Of a stretch of DNA of 64,000 nt, positions 35,351 through 43,553 are shown one piece after another; within the stretch, counting starts at the first letter, position 1, and every line of letters begins with the position of its first letter. The stretch comes from Amycolatopsis sp. FBCC-B4732 (GTDB lineage: Bacteria; Actinomycetota; Actinomycetes; Mycobacteriales; Pseudonocardiaceae): the NCBI RefSeq assembly GCF_023008405.1, contig NZ_CP095376.1:4488001-4552000 (forward strand), given 5' to 3'. A program made the translations under genes and the position numbers. Below the pieces are notes generated by a model, which saw only the letters and a list, made by a program, of their open reading frames with translations, had not been told where the DNA came from and searched no databases.

Positions 35351-35800
35351 GTGCTCGAACCCGGAACACCCGTCCCGCACCTGGAGCTGGAAGACACGGC
35401 GGGGCGCCGCGTCGACCTCGGCGGCCACGCGGTGCTGCTCTACTTCATGCGCTCGACGACCTGCCCGGTCTGCCGGCGGCACGTCCGCGACCTCGCCGAG
35501 AACGCGGAGACCCTGGCGGCCGACGGCGTCCGTGTCCTCATCGCCGTCCCCGAAGACCGCGAGACGGCGGCCGCGTGGCGGGCGAAGCAGGACATCCCGT
35601 TCCCGGTCGTCACCGGCCGCGGCGCCCACGAGTCGGTCGGCCTGGGCCGGGCGGTCTTCGGCGCGCTGCAGCGCTCGGGCAGCGTGCTCGTCGACGCGGA
35701 CGGCGTCGTCCGCCACGCCCACGGCGCCGCCCTGCCGACGGCCAGCTACGACAAGCAGGGCATCACGGCGGCCGTCGCGGCGCTGCGCACCCCGGCTTAG
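35351..35800 (+). CDS. Peroxiredoxin-like redoxin (149 aa)
   Basis: The start is GTG 35351. The fold is AhpC/TSA-like, with a CxxC pair at C38 and C41 (RSTTCPVCRRHVRDL) and PEDRETAAAWRAKQDIPFP later. It probably reduces peroxides or other oxidised thiols in the cytoplasm. It follows the ECF sigma gene closely. Its stop overlaps that of the convergent LLM gene. Confidence 0.85.
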   Translation: MLEPGTPVPHLELEDTAGRRVDLGGHAVLLYFMRSTTCPVCRRHVRDLAENAETLAADGVRVLIAVPEDRETAAAWRAKQDIPFPVVTGRGAHESVGLGRAVFGALQRSGSVLVDADGVVRHAHGAALPTASYDKQGITAAVAALRTPA

Positions 35801-36645
35801 CGCAGCGGCTCGAGGGCCTTCGCCAGCGGCTCCAGCACCGCCGGGGTGTGCGGCGGCGGCAGGTACACGATCGCCAGGTCCAGCCCTGCCTCGCCGAGCG
35901 CCTCCGCCTCGGCGGCGACCTTCGCGTAGTCGCCGTCGGGGCCGAGCCGGACGTGCGAAGACAGCGTGATCTCGCCCGGGTCGCGCCCGATGTCCGCGCA
36001 GTGGGCGTGCAGCACGTCACGCTTGTGGGCGAATTCTTCGGGCGTCCCGCCGACGAAGTTCCAGTGCTGGGCGTACTTCGCGGTCGTGCGCAGGGTGCGC
36101 TTCTCGCCGCTGCCGCCGATGCAGATCGGCGGGTGCGGCGTCTGCACGGCCTTCGGCTCGCAGCGGGCGTCGGTGAGCTGGTAGTGCTCGCCCTGGAACG
36201 TGGTGGTCTCCCGCGTCAGCAGCCCGACGAGGACCTCGCACGCCTCCTCGAACCGGTCGCTGCGCTCCTTGACCGTGCCGAGCTGCATGCCGTACGCGCC
36301 GGACTCCTCTTCGTTCCAGCCCGCGCCGATGCCGATCTCGAGCCGGCCGCCGGAGACGATGTCGAGCGTGGCGGCCATGTTCGCCAGCAGCGCGGGGTGG
36401 CGGTAGTGGATGCCGCTGACCAGCGTGCCCACCCGGAGCCGCTTCGTGGCCTGCGCGAGCGCGGTGAGCGTCACCCAGCCCTCCAGGCACGGCCCGGAGG
36501 AGTCGGAGAAGATCGGGTAGAAGTGGTCGAACGTCCAGCCGGATTCGAACAGCTCGATCTCGTCGGCGGCCTGCCACACGGCGAGCATGTCCGCCCATTC
36601 GGTGTTCTGGGGCGAAGTCTTGATGGCGAATCGCATGATCTTCAT
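35797..36645 (-). CDS. LLM-class flavin/F420-dependent oxidoreductase (282 aa)
   Basis: The start is ATG 36645 or, nine bases in, ATG 36636 (MRFAIKTSPQ). The luciferase-like fold shows in GWTFDHFYPIF, LRVGTLVSGIHYRHPALLA, LEIGIGAGWNEEESGAYG and PICIGGSGEKRTLR. In actinomycetes many such enzymes use F420. The substrate is unknown. The gene is divergent from the DNA ligase gene. Confidence 0.87.
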   Translation of the reverse strand: MKIMRFAIKTSPQNTEWADMLAVWQAADEIELFESGWTFDHFYPIFSDSSGPCLEGWVTLTALAQATKRLRVGTLVSGIHYRHPALLANMAATLDIVSGGRLEIGIGAGWNEEESGAYGMQLGTVKERSDRFEEACEVLVGLLTRETTTFQGEHYQLTDARCEPKAVQTPHPPICIGGSGEKRTLRTTAKYAQHWNFVGGTPEEFAHKRDVLHAHCADIGRDPGEITLSSHVRLGPDGDYAKVAAEAEALGEAGLDLAIVYLPPPHTPAVLEPLAKALEPLR

Positions 36646-36711
36646 CGTAAGCCTGGAGCTCCTCCAGCACGGTCGGAGTTTTTGTCGGTGGCCCCCGGTA
36701 ACGTCCCCCCC

Positions 36712-38703
36712 GTGAACGCTCAGGAACGCATCCAGGAACTCGCCGACCGCATCGTGGTGCTGCGTGACGCCTACTACCGGGGCTCGCCGCTGGTGGCGGA
36801 CGCGGAGTACGACGCGGTCGAGGACGAGCTCCGGAGCCTGATCGGGGCGAACCCGGAGCTCGCGCCCGATCCGAACCCGCTCGACCAGGTGGGCGCGCCG
36901 GCGGTGCTGCACGCGCCGATCCGGCACTCGCGCCCGATGCTGTCACTGGAGAAGGCGACCAAGCCCGAGCAGGTCGCCGCGTTCTTCGACCGCTTCCCCG
37001 GCCAGCCGGTGGTGGTCATGCCGAAGCTGGACGGCCTTTCGCTGGCCGTCGTGTACGAGAACGGCAGGCTGGCGCGCGCGGTCACCCGCGGCGACGGCAC
37101 GACGGGTGACGACGTCACGGTGCTGGTGCGCGCGCTGACCGACGGCATTCCCGATCGGGTGGACGCGCCGGGCCGCGCCGAGGTGCGCGGCGAGGCCGTC
37201 ATGCTGCGGTCGACGTTCGCGGCCTACAACACCGCGCACCCGGACAAGCCGCTGATCAACCCGCGCAACGCCGCGGCGGGCACGCTGCGCGCCAAGGATC
37301 CCGCCACGGTCGCCGAGCGGCGGCTGCGGTTCTTCGCGTTCGACCTGCACACCGACCCCGACAGCGCGGCGACCGACCTCGGGAGCGCGCTGGCGGCGCT
37401 CGGGTTCACGGCCGCCGACATGCGGCACTGCGCCGACGCCGAAGCCGCGCAGGCCGCGATCACCACCATCGAACAGCAGCGCAACGAACTGGACTACGAC
37501 CTCGACGGCGCCGTGCTGCGGCTCGCCGATCGCGATGCGTACGCGGCGGCCGGCACCCGGTCGAGCTCGCCGCGTGGCGCGCTGGCGTTCAAGTTCGCCG
37601 CCGAGGAGAAGACCACCGTGCTGGCCGACGTGGTCTGGGACGTCGGCAAGACCGGCAAGATCGCCCCGGTGGCGTGGCTGGAGCCGGTGTTCGTGGGCGG
37701 CACGACGGTCACCCGCGCGACGCTGGCGAACCAGGAGGTGATCCGCGCCCGCGGCATCAAGATCGGCGACACCGTGCTGGTGCGCCGCGCGGGTGACGTC
37801 ATCCCGTTCGTCGCCGGCGTGCTCGACGCCTCGAAGCGCACGGGCGCCGAGCGGGAGATCGTCCCGCCGGACGCGTGCCCGTCGTGCGGGCAGCCGCTGA
37901 CCGAGCAGGGCAACAGCCGCGAACTGTTCTGCACCAACGTTTCCTGCCCGGCGCAGACGGTGCGCCGGCTGATCCACTGGGCGTCGCGCGCGGCGGCGGA
38001 CATCGACGCCATCGGCGGGGTGTGGATCGAACGCCTGGCGGAGGCGGGGATCCTGGAGCACCCGTCGGACTTCTACGGGCTGACGAAGGAAAGGCTCCTG
38101 GAGTTCGACCGCGTCGGCGAGGTCTCGGCCACGCGGATGATCGAGTCGATCGACGCGAGCCGCGCGGTCGGCCTCCGCCGCGCGCTGATCGGCCTGGCGA
38201 TCCCGATGGCGTCCGAGGGCACGGCGGCCCGCCTGTGCCGCGCCGGCTTCGCGTCGCTGGAAGCGGTCGCCGAAGCGGGCGAGGAAGGGCTCGTGGCGGT
38301 GGAGGACATCGGCCCGAAGGTCGCGGCCTCGCTGATCGAGCACCTCACCCGCCTGCGCCCCGAACTCGAGCGCCTGCGGAAGGCCGGCGTCTCCCTGGAC
38401 GTCCGCGAAGAGGACCTGCCCCCGGTCGTCGCGGCCGGCGCGCCCCTGGCGGGCAAGACGGTGGTGGTGACGGGTTCGATCAGCGACCCGCGCTCGGGCG
38501 AGAAGGTGCCCCGCCCGACGTTCCAGCGCCTGTGCGAAAAGGCAGGCGCCACCACGGCTTCCTCGGTTTCGGCGAGCACGGACTTCCTCATCACGGGCGC
38601 CGACGTCGGAGCGAACAAGCTGACGAAGGCCGAAAAGCTCGGCGTCGAGGTGGTCGACCAGAGCACGATCTGGGCGCAGCTGATCGAGGCGGGCATCGTG
38701 TAG
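36712..38703 (+). CDS. ligA: NAD-dependent DNA ligase LigA-type (663 aa)
   Basis: The start is GTG 36712. Domains in order: Ia helices with YYRGSPLVADAEYDAVEDEL; adenylation domain with active Lys105 in PKLDGLSLAV; OB fold; Cys4 zinc finger near 389–412 (CPSCGQPL ... CTNVSCPAQ); helix-hairpin-helix (about 430–560); BRCT from about 580 (GKTVVVTGSISDPRSGEKVP). All parts of a bacterial LigA are present. The BRCT has an unusual SGEKVPRPTFQ loop. It seals nicks with NAD. It stands alone, not beside gatC as many essential ligA genes, so it may be a second copy. Confidence 0.9.
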   Translation: MNAQERIQELADRIVVLRDAYYRGSPLVADAEYDAVEDELRSLIGANPELAPDPNPLDQVGAPAVLHAPIRHSRPMLSLEKATKPEQVAAFFDRFPGQPVVVMPKLDGLSLAVVYENGRLARAVTRGDGTTGDDVTVLVRALTDGIPDRVDAPGRAEVRGEAVMLRSTFAAYNTAHPDKPLINPRNAAAGTLRAKDPATVAERRLRFFAFDLHTDPDSAATDLGSALAALGFTAADMRHCADAEAAQAAITTIEQQRNELDYDLDGAVLRLADRDAYAAAGTRSSSPRGALAFKFAAEEKTTVLADVVWDVGKTGKIAPVAWLEPVFVGGTTVTRATLANQEVIRARGIKIGDTVLVRRAGDVIPFVAGVLDASKRTGAEREIVPPDACPSCGQPLTEQGNSRELFCTNVSCPAQTVRRLIHWASRAAADIDAIGGVWIERLAEAGILEHPSDFYGLTKERLLEFDRVGEVSATRMIESIDASRAVGLRRALIGLAIPMASEGTAARLCRAGFASLEAVAEAGEEGLVAVEDIGPKVAASLIEHLTRLRPELERLRKAGVSLDVREEDLPPVVAAGAPLAGKTVVVTGSISDPRSGEKVPRPTFQRLCEKAGATTASSVSASTDFLITGADVGANKLTKAEKLGVEVVDQSTIWAQLIEAGIV

Positions 38704-38784
38704 CCGGGGGTGGTCACCCAGTCGTGGCAGGTGTGCCGGGACGACACTGGGCGGGTACATCGCCGCGTCCGGGAGGAACCCACG

Positions 38785-39222
38785 ATGACGACCGACCCGC
38801 TGTTCGCCCGCCAGCTAGCCGTCCACACGTTGCTGATCGCCCGCGGCTGGCACCTGGCAGGCGGCCGCGACCCGGGCCACGACCCCTTCGCCGACGACCC
38901 CACAGCAGGCTGGCACTACCCCGCCAGCTTCGGCGGCCGCCAGATGAACGAGGTGGCGACGACCACCCCGGTCCGCCTCCAGAGCTACTTCACGTTCGAC
39001 GGCAGAGCCAACGAAACGTTCGCCCTGGTCCCGGCGGGCAACCTCCACACCAACGGCTGCCCCACCCACGACACGGCGGAGCAGTTCGTCCCCTTCACCC
39101 CAGCCGGGGAGGCCGACCTGGACCGCATCGCGGCGCTGCTCGACGAGCTGGAACCGCAGGCGGAATCCCTCGACCCCCGAGCAGCGATCGAGTGCCTGTA
39201 CTTCGGCCCCTGCGCCCACTGA
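38785..39222 (+). CDS. Unknown protein (145 aa)
   Basis: The start is ATG 38785 behind GGGAGGAAC. I do not recognise a family. The protein has LAVHTLLIARGWHLAGGRD, WHYPASFGGRQMNEVATTTP and a C-terminus AIECLYFGPCAH. No signal or membrane segment is present. The even codon pattern supports a real gene. It follows ligA by 81 bases. Confidence 0.65.
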   Translation: MTTDPLFARQLAVHTLLIARGWHLAGGRDPGHDPFADDPTAGWHYPASFGGRQMNEVATTTPVRLQSYFTFDGRANETFALVPAGNLHTNGCPTHDTAEQFVPFTPAGEADLDRIAALLDELEPQAESLDPRAAIECLYFGPCAH

Positions 39223-39291
39223 CCCGGCCCCGGCAGGTCACCAGGTGCGGGCTCGCCTGAACCATTTCCAGGCACTCGCCGAGCAGACGAT

Positions 39292-39726
39292 TCAGCGGCC
39301 GCTTGCCTCCTCACCGGTGGCGAGCTGGTCGTGCGGTCGACCCCAGTCCGCCTCGGAGGCTCGCTCGTCAATGCACATGCGTGCGAACTTGGTGAACGCA
39401 ACTCGGACTGCAGCTGCACCCGAATCCGGGACAGCCGCTCCGTCATCGCCTTGGATCAGCCAGTGCGCTGCCCAAAGTGGAACGCGCTCGGCCGGAACGA
39501 TGCCGAGCGCCACCCAAGCGGCGACCAGCTCCGGGGCCGGGATCTCGCCTGAGCCAGGCATGGGCCAGTCGTGCACGCCGGTCATGATCCCCGATCGCAA
39601 CTCGGAGACGGCATGCAGGACCTCACGCTGTTGATCGACATTTCGATGTGGCGAAACCGTAGCCGAACGAACCGCTGGCCGGAACTCGCGTCCGTCACGG
39701 CGAAGCGCCGCGATCGCCGGCCGCAC
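39292..39726 (-). CDS. Unknown protein (up to 144 aa)
   Basis: The core reads DQQREVLHAVSELRSGIMTG, then ELVAAWVALGIVPAERVPLW and VAFTKFARMCIDERASEADW, which looks protein-like. The start is uncertain: GTG 39726 or ATG 39585 are both possible. Base composition is a little less GC-biased than the neighbours, hinting at transfer. No family is recognised. Nothing else is seen in the 215 bases to the next gene. Confidence 0.45.
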   Translation of the reverse strand: MRPAIAALRRDGREFRPAVRSATVSPHRNVDQQREVLHAVSELRSGIMTGVHDWPMPGSGEIPAPELVAAWVALGIVPAERVPLWAAHWLIQGDDGAAVPDSGAAAVRVAFTKFARMCIDERASEADWGRPHDQLATGEEASGR

Positions 39727-39941
39727 CGACCGCGCCGGTCCAGGTCGAAGTTCCCGGCGGCATCACCACACCGAAGCGTCATCACCACCGTCGTCTGCGC
39801 CAACACCATGCGCCGTTCGGGTGACCGCGATCCAGACCGCTAAACCGGACGTCACCCAGCGCGTGTCCTCGATGCGGCCGCAGTCGGAGCCGCGTACGCG
39901 ACGAACCGGAAGTCGGGTTCGTACCGAGGGAGGAATCGGAA

Positions 39942-40490
39942 ATGACAGTTTCCCGGAAACGCTGCATCGTGGGCTTGGCCGCTGCGGCGGCAAGCGCGTC
40001 GGCACTGCTGGCCACAGCCGCTCCGGCCGGGGCGGCGACGCCCGGCGCCGCACCGGGCGGGATCCAGGTCGAGGCGGTCGACAGTGCCACGCCGGTGACG
40101 GTGTCGGACCTCGTCAGCGCCCACCCGGAGAGCGTCGCCTCGACCCTCTACTGCGCCGTGCGGGACAACACCTTCGGCTGCCAGCAGGGCACGCCGGGCG
40201 ACGGGCTCGTGGTCAGCATCCTGTACTACGACGCGAACTTCACCGGCTCGCAGGTCGTCATCTTCAACCCGGCCTACCAGGTCGGCTGCACGTCGGGAAC
40301 GAGCGACAACGAGGGCGGCGCGAACCTCGGGACCGCGGCCAACCAGATCAGCTCGGCGCGGACCTACCACTCCTGTGACGTCAAGCTGTTCGACGGGAAC
40401 AACGCGACCGGCACGGCCACCGGCTGGCTGAACGCACCCGGCAGCCTGGGGTCGATGAACGACCGCGCCAACTCCTTCAAGATCTCCTGA
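39942..40490 (+). CDS. Secreted crystallin/inhibitor-I36-like protein (182 aa)
   Basis: The start is ATG 39942 behind GAGGGAGG. Residues 1–32 are a signal peptide (CIVGLAAAAASASALLATAA, cut after AGA). The mature part has VSILYYDANFTGSQVVIFNP and KLFDGNNATGTATGW with LGSMNDRANSFKIS at the end, the pattern of beta/gamma-crystallin or peptidase-inhibitor I36 folds. Four Cys residues could form two disulfides. It is likely an extracellular stable protein of unknown target. It ends in front of a 40-base palindrome. Confidence 0.72.
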   Translation: MTVSRKRCIVGLAAAAASASALLATAAPAGAATPGAAPGGIQVEAVDSATPVTVSDLVSAHPESVASTLYCAVRDNTFGCQQGTPGDGLVVSILYYDANFTGSQVVIFNPAYQVGCTSGTSDNEGGANLGTAANQISSARTYHSCDVKLFDGNNATGTATGWLNAPGSLGSMNDRANSFKIS

Positions 40491-40520
40491 TCGGCGCCAC
40501 CGCCGAACAGCAGAGGTGAC

Positions 40521-40560
40521 TGCCGTGGGGCGGCGTCCGCGCGGACGCCGCCCCACGGCA
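40521..40560. terminator. 40-base perfect palindrome between convergent genes
   Basis: The first 20 bases (TGCCGTGGGGCGGCGTCCGC) are followed directly by their exact reverse complement, giving a 40-base perfect palindrome. It lies between two convergent stops (40,490 and 40,563), so a bidirectional terminator is the likely role. Confidence 0.8.
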
Positions 40561-40562
40561 GC

Positions 40563-40904
40563 TCAGCGGAACTCGTGCACGACCTCGATCGGGCCGGCCA
40601 GGTGCGCGTTGAACTCGGCGAGCTCCTCCGCCGGCACCCACAACTCCAGGATCGTCCTGCCGCCGGCCTGCCGGACCGGATGACGCTCGAGGAACTCCGA
40701 CTCGACCCGGAAGCGGGTTACGTAGCCGACCCCGTGGTGCGGCACGTTCCAATCGCGGGCGATCTTGATCGCGTACTCCTCGTCGAGCACGGGGTAGAAG
40801 ATCGGTTGCTCGGGCAGCCGGGGCGGCCATGCGCGCCAGCCGGACTCCCGGAGGAGTTCCAGTTCCTCCGGACCGGTCGGCCGCCACAGCACAGTGGTCG
40901 GCAC
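40563..40904 (-). CDS. ADP-ribosylation/crystallin J1-type conserved protein (113 aa)
   Basis: The start is GTG 40904 (VPTTVLWRPTGPEELELLR) behind AGGAGGAGG. The protein follows a known small family with WRAWPPRLPEQPIFYPVLDE, EYAIKIARDWNV and LWVPAEELAEFNAHLAGPIE. It is often annotated 'ADP-ribosylation/crystallin J1', a label without known activity. The family call is firm; the biochemical role is not. A much longer open frame upstream has no coding character. Confidence 0.78.
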   Translation of the reverse strand: MPTTVLWRPTGPEELELLRESGWRAWPPRLPEQPIFYPVLDEEYAIKIARDWNVPHHGVGYVTRFRVESEFLERHPVRQAGGRTILELWVPAEELAEFNAHLAGPIEVVHEFR

Positions 40905-41196
40905 TACCTCCTCCTGAACCGCCGTGCACCCCTTCGCACTCCGTCGTTTCACCGGCGCCGGAGCCCAGCGAGACGGCCGGCCTCGCCACCAGCCGATTTC
41001 CGGCGATCTCGGGTCGCCGGATCGCCCTCGCCGGCGCGAGTCCACCGCGTCAGGTGACCGGTCCGCCCCGGATCCCTGGCTATGATCCTGCGCATGGTGA
41101 CACCACACCGGGGCTGATCCCGCGTATCGTCTGGTGACCAACTGCTTAGTAGGCTCGCGGGCACGAGCCCGCTTCTCAACGACGAGGAGGTCCCCC

Positions 41197-41958
41197 GTGA
41201 CCGATTCCCCTTCCCGTGTCGCCGTGGTCACCGGTGCCGGCCGCGGTATTGGTGCCGCTGTGGCCGCGCGGCTGGCCGAGGACGGCTTCGCCGTCGGGCT
41301 GCTGGATCTGGACGAGGCCGGTGTCAAGCAGGGCGCCGAGGCGATCGTCGCGAAGGGTGGCAAGGCCGTCGGTGTCGCGCTGGACGTCAGTGACGCCGAG
41401 CAGGTCGAGGCGGCCGTCGGGCGGGTGGCCGACGAGCTCGGGCCGCCCGTCGTGCTGGTCAACAACGCCGGCATCACCCGGGACAACCTGATCTTCAAGA
41501 TGACCGAGCAGGACTGGGACTCCGTGCTCGGCGTGCACCTCAAGGGGTCGTTCCTGATGACCCGCGCGGTGCAGAAGCACATGACGCAGGAAAAGTACGG
41601 CCGGATCGTCAACCTGTCGAGCACGTCGGCGCTGGGCAACCGCGGGCAGGTCAACTACTCCGCCGCCAAGGCCGGCATGCAGGGGTTCACCAAGACCCTC
41701 GCCATCGAGCTGGGCAAGTTCAACGTCACCGCGAACGCGATCGCGCCGGGGTTCATCGCCACCGACATGACCGCCGCGACCGCCGAGCGGATCGGCATGA
41801 GCTTCGAAGACTTCAAGGCCGCCGCCGCGTCGCAGATCCCGGTGCAGCGCGTCGGCACGCCCGAGGACATCGCCAACCTGACGTCGTTCCTGGTCAGCGA
41901 GGGGGCCGGGTTCGTGTCCGGCCAGGTCATCTACGTCGCCGGCGGACCGAAGGACTGA
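41197..41958 (+). CDS. fabG: FabG-like short-chain dehydrogenase (253 aa)
   Basis: The start is GTG 41197 with GAGGAGG upstream. TGAGRGIG is at residues 12–19; NNAGITRDNL, LSSTSALGNRGQ and YSAAKAG form the active site, and APGFIATDMTA follows. It is the 3-oxoacyl-ACP/CoA reductase type. It is 7 bases before a MaoC hydratase gene, so it probably acts in a fatty-acid-type pathway, reversibly reducing 3-oxoacyl thioesters. The gene symbol is by family, not proven role. Confidence 0.85.
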   Translation: MTDSPSRVAVVTGAGRGIGAAVAARLAEDGFAVGLLDLDEAGVKQGAEAIVAKGGKAVGVALDVSDAEQVEAAVGRVADELGPPVVLVNNAGITRDNLIFKMTEQDWDSVLGVHLKGSFLMTRAVQKHMTQEKYGRIVNLSSTSALGNRGQVNYSAAKAGMQGFTKTLAIELGKFNVTANAIAPGFIATDMTAATAERIGMSFEDFKAAAASQIPVQRVGTPEDIANLTSFLVSEGAGFVSGQVIYVAGGPKD

Positions 41959-41965
41959 GGCCGAG

Positions 41966-42418
41966 ATGCGGGAGTTCCAGAACCTCGACGAGTTCGCCGC
42001 CGCGGTCGGCGAGCACCTCGGGTACAGCGAGTGGCTGACCGTCACCCAGGACCGGGTGAACCAGTTCGCCGACGCCACCGACGACCACCAGTGGATCCAC
42101 GTCGACGAGCCGATGGCGGCCGCCGGCCCGTTCGGCGGCACGATCGCCCACGGCTTCCTGACGCTGTCGCTGCTCTCGGCGTTCGGCCCGAAGATCTACA
42201 AGGTCAACGGCATCAAGATGGGCATCAACTACGGCCTCAACAAGGTGCGCTTCCCGCAGCCGGTGAAGGTCGGCTCGAAGGTGCGCGCCGGTGCCGAACT
42301 GGCGGAGATCACCGACATCCCGGGCGGCAAGCAGGCGGTGTCGAAGTGGACGGTCGAGATCGACGGCGAGGCGAAGCCCGCTTGCGTCGCCGAATGGGTG
42401 ACGCGGTTCCTCGCGTGA
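41966..42418 (+). CDS. MaoC-like (R)-hydratase (150 aa)
   Basis: The start is ATG 41966. The hot-dog fold has the hydratase motif FADATDDHQWIHVD (residues about 35–48) with the catalytic Asp and His, then FGGTIAHGFLTLSLL. It hydrates trans-2-enoyl-CoA to (R)-3-hydroxyacyl-CoA. It is in one operon with the SDR gene. The stem–loop after it ends the unit. Confidence 0.9.
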   Translation: MREFQNLDEFAAAVGEHLGYSEWLTVTQDRVNQFADATDDHQWIHVDEPMAAAGPFGGTIAHGFLTLSLLSAFGPKIYKVNGIKMGINYGLNKVRFPQPVKVGSKVRAGAELAEITDIPGGKQAVSKWTVEIDGEAKPACVAEWVTRFLA

Positions 42419-42423
42419 CGCCC

Positions 42424-42464
42424 CCGGGAAGCGTCACTTTCATAGGGAAAGTGACGCTTCCCGG
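42424..42464. terminator. Long hairpin after the MaoC gene
   Basis: An 18-bp perfect stem (around GGGAAGCGTCACTTTC, loop atagg, then its complement) starts 6 bases after the MaoC stop. It separates this operon from the acyl-CoA dehydrogenase operon and is a strong terminator candidate. Confidence 0.75.
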
Positions 42465-42478
42465 CGCTCTCTGTACGT

Positions 42479-42498
42479 CATACCGACTAGTCGGTATG
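42479..42498. promoter_or_regulatory. Perfect palindrome CATACCGACTAGTCGGTATG, TetR-type operator
   Basis: This 20-base perfect palindrome lies 29 bases before the phosphotransferase start, over the expected promoter. The same core ACCGAC-N2-GTCGGT occurs in front of the acyl-CoA synthetase gene at 59,518. It is a strong operator candidate for a TetR-type repressor of acyl-CoA genes. Confidence 0.8.
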
Positions 42499-42527
42499 CT
42501 CCCCCGCAGAACGCTTGAGGAGGCACG

Positions 42528-43553
42528 ATGAGCCGCACCGACCCGCCGGGTCTCGACCTGGGCCGCCTGCGCGCCCACCTGGACGCGCACCGGCCGGGCC
42601 TGGTCACCGGGGAGCTGACCGCGGACGTCGTGGAGGGCGGCCGGTCGAACCTCACCTACGTGGTCGGCGACGGCCGCTCGCGCTGGGTGGTCCGCCGCCC
42701 GCCGCTCGGGCACGTGCTGCCCACCGCGCACGACATGACCCGCGAGTTCCGGGTGATCTCGGGCCTGCGCGACACCGCCGTGCCGGTGCCCGAGGCGATC
42801 CTGCTCTGCGAGGACGCGGACGTCGTCGGCGCGCAGTTCTACGTCATGAGCTTCGTCGAGGGCACGCCCTACCGGACCGCCGACGAGCTCGCGAAGCTCG
42901 GCGAGCAGCGCACGCGGGCGATCGCCGACGCGCTGGTCGACACGCTCGTCGACCTGCACGCCGTCGACCCGGCCGACGTCGGGCTCGCCGACTTCGGCCG
43001 CCCTGAGGGCTTCCTCGAGCGGCAGCTGCGGCGGTGGAAGAAGCAGCTCGACGCCTCCCGCAGCCGCGACCTGCCCGGCATCGAAGAGCTGCACGACCGG
43101 CTCGCCGCGGCGGTTCCGGTGTCCGGGAAGCCGTCGATCATCCACGGCGATTACCGGCTCGACAACGTCCTCGTCGACACCGGCGACGAGATCTCCGCGG
43201 TGCTCGACTGGGAGATGTCGACGCTGGGCGACCCGCTCACCGACCTCGCGCTGCTGGTGGCCTACGCCGAGCGCGACAAGGTGTCGCTGCAGTTCGTCTC
43301 CAACGCCAGTTCGGCGCCGGGTTACCCGACGACCGACGAGGTCGTGGTCCGCTACGCCGAGCGCTCGGGCCGGGACGTCTCGCAGCTGAACTGGTACGTC
43401 AGCTTCGCGTTCTTCAAGCTGGCCGTGATCCTGGAAGGCATCCACTACCGCCACAGCAAGGGCCAGACGGTCGGCGCGGGCTTCGAGGGCGTCGGGGCCG
43501 GTGTCCCGCTGCTCATCTCGCACGGCAACGAGATTCTCAAAGAGGAGAAGTAA
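42528..43553 (+). CDS. Phosphotransferase (APH) family protein of the acyl-CoA dehydrogenase operon (341 aa)
   Basis: The start is ATG 42528 with GGAGG. The kinase-like fold has the APH catalytic loop IIHGDYRLDNVL (about residue 205) and the metal motif VLDWEMSTLGDP (about 224). These APH-like proteins are often coded before acyl-CoA dehydrogenases, as here, and resemble the kinase half of ACAD10/11, which phosphorylates 4-hydroxyacyl-CoAs. The next gene starts one base after its stop. The role as a hydroxyacyl-CoA kinase is inferred. Confidence 0.86.
   Translation: MSRTDPPGLDLGRLRAHLDAHRPGLVTGELTADVVEGGRSNLTYVVGDGRSRWVVRRPPLGHVLPTAHDMTREFRVISGLRDTAVPVPEAILLCEDADVVGAQFYVMSFVEGTPYRTADELAKLGEQRTRAIADALVDTLVDLHAVDPADVGLADFGRPEGFLERQLRRWKKQLDASRSRDLPGIEELHDRLAAAVPVSGKPSIIHGDYRLDNVLVDTGDEISAVLDWEMSTLGDPLTDLALLVAYAERDKVSLQFVSNASSAPGYPTTDEVVVRYAERSGRDVSQLNWYVSFAFFKLAVILEGIHYRHSKGQTVGAGFEGVGAGVPLLISHGNEILKEEK

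Noticed and set aside
40905-41654. Extension of the crystallin J1-type gene to 363 residues
   Set aside because: The extension crosses the promoter of the SDR operon and reads as low-complexity; a strong ribosome site supports GTG 40904.
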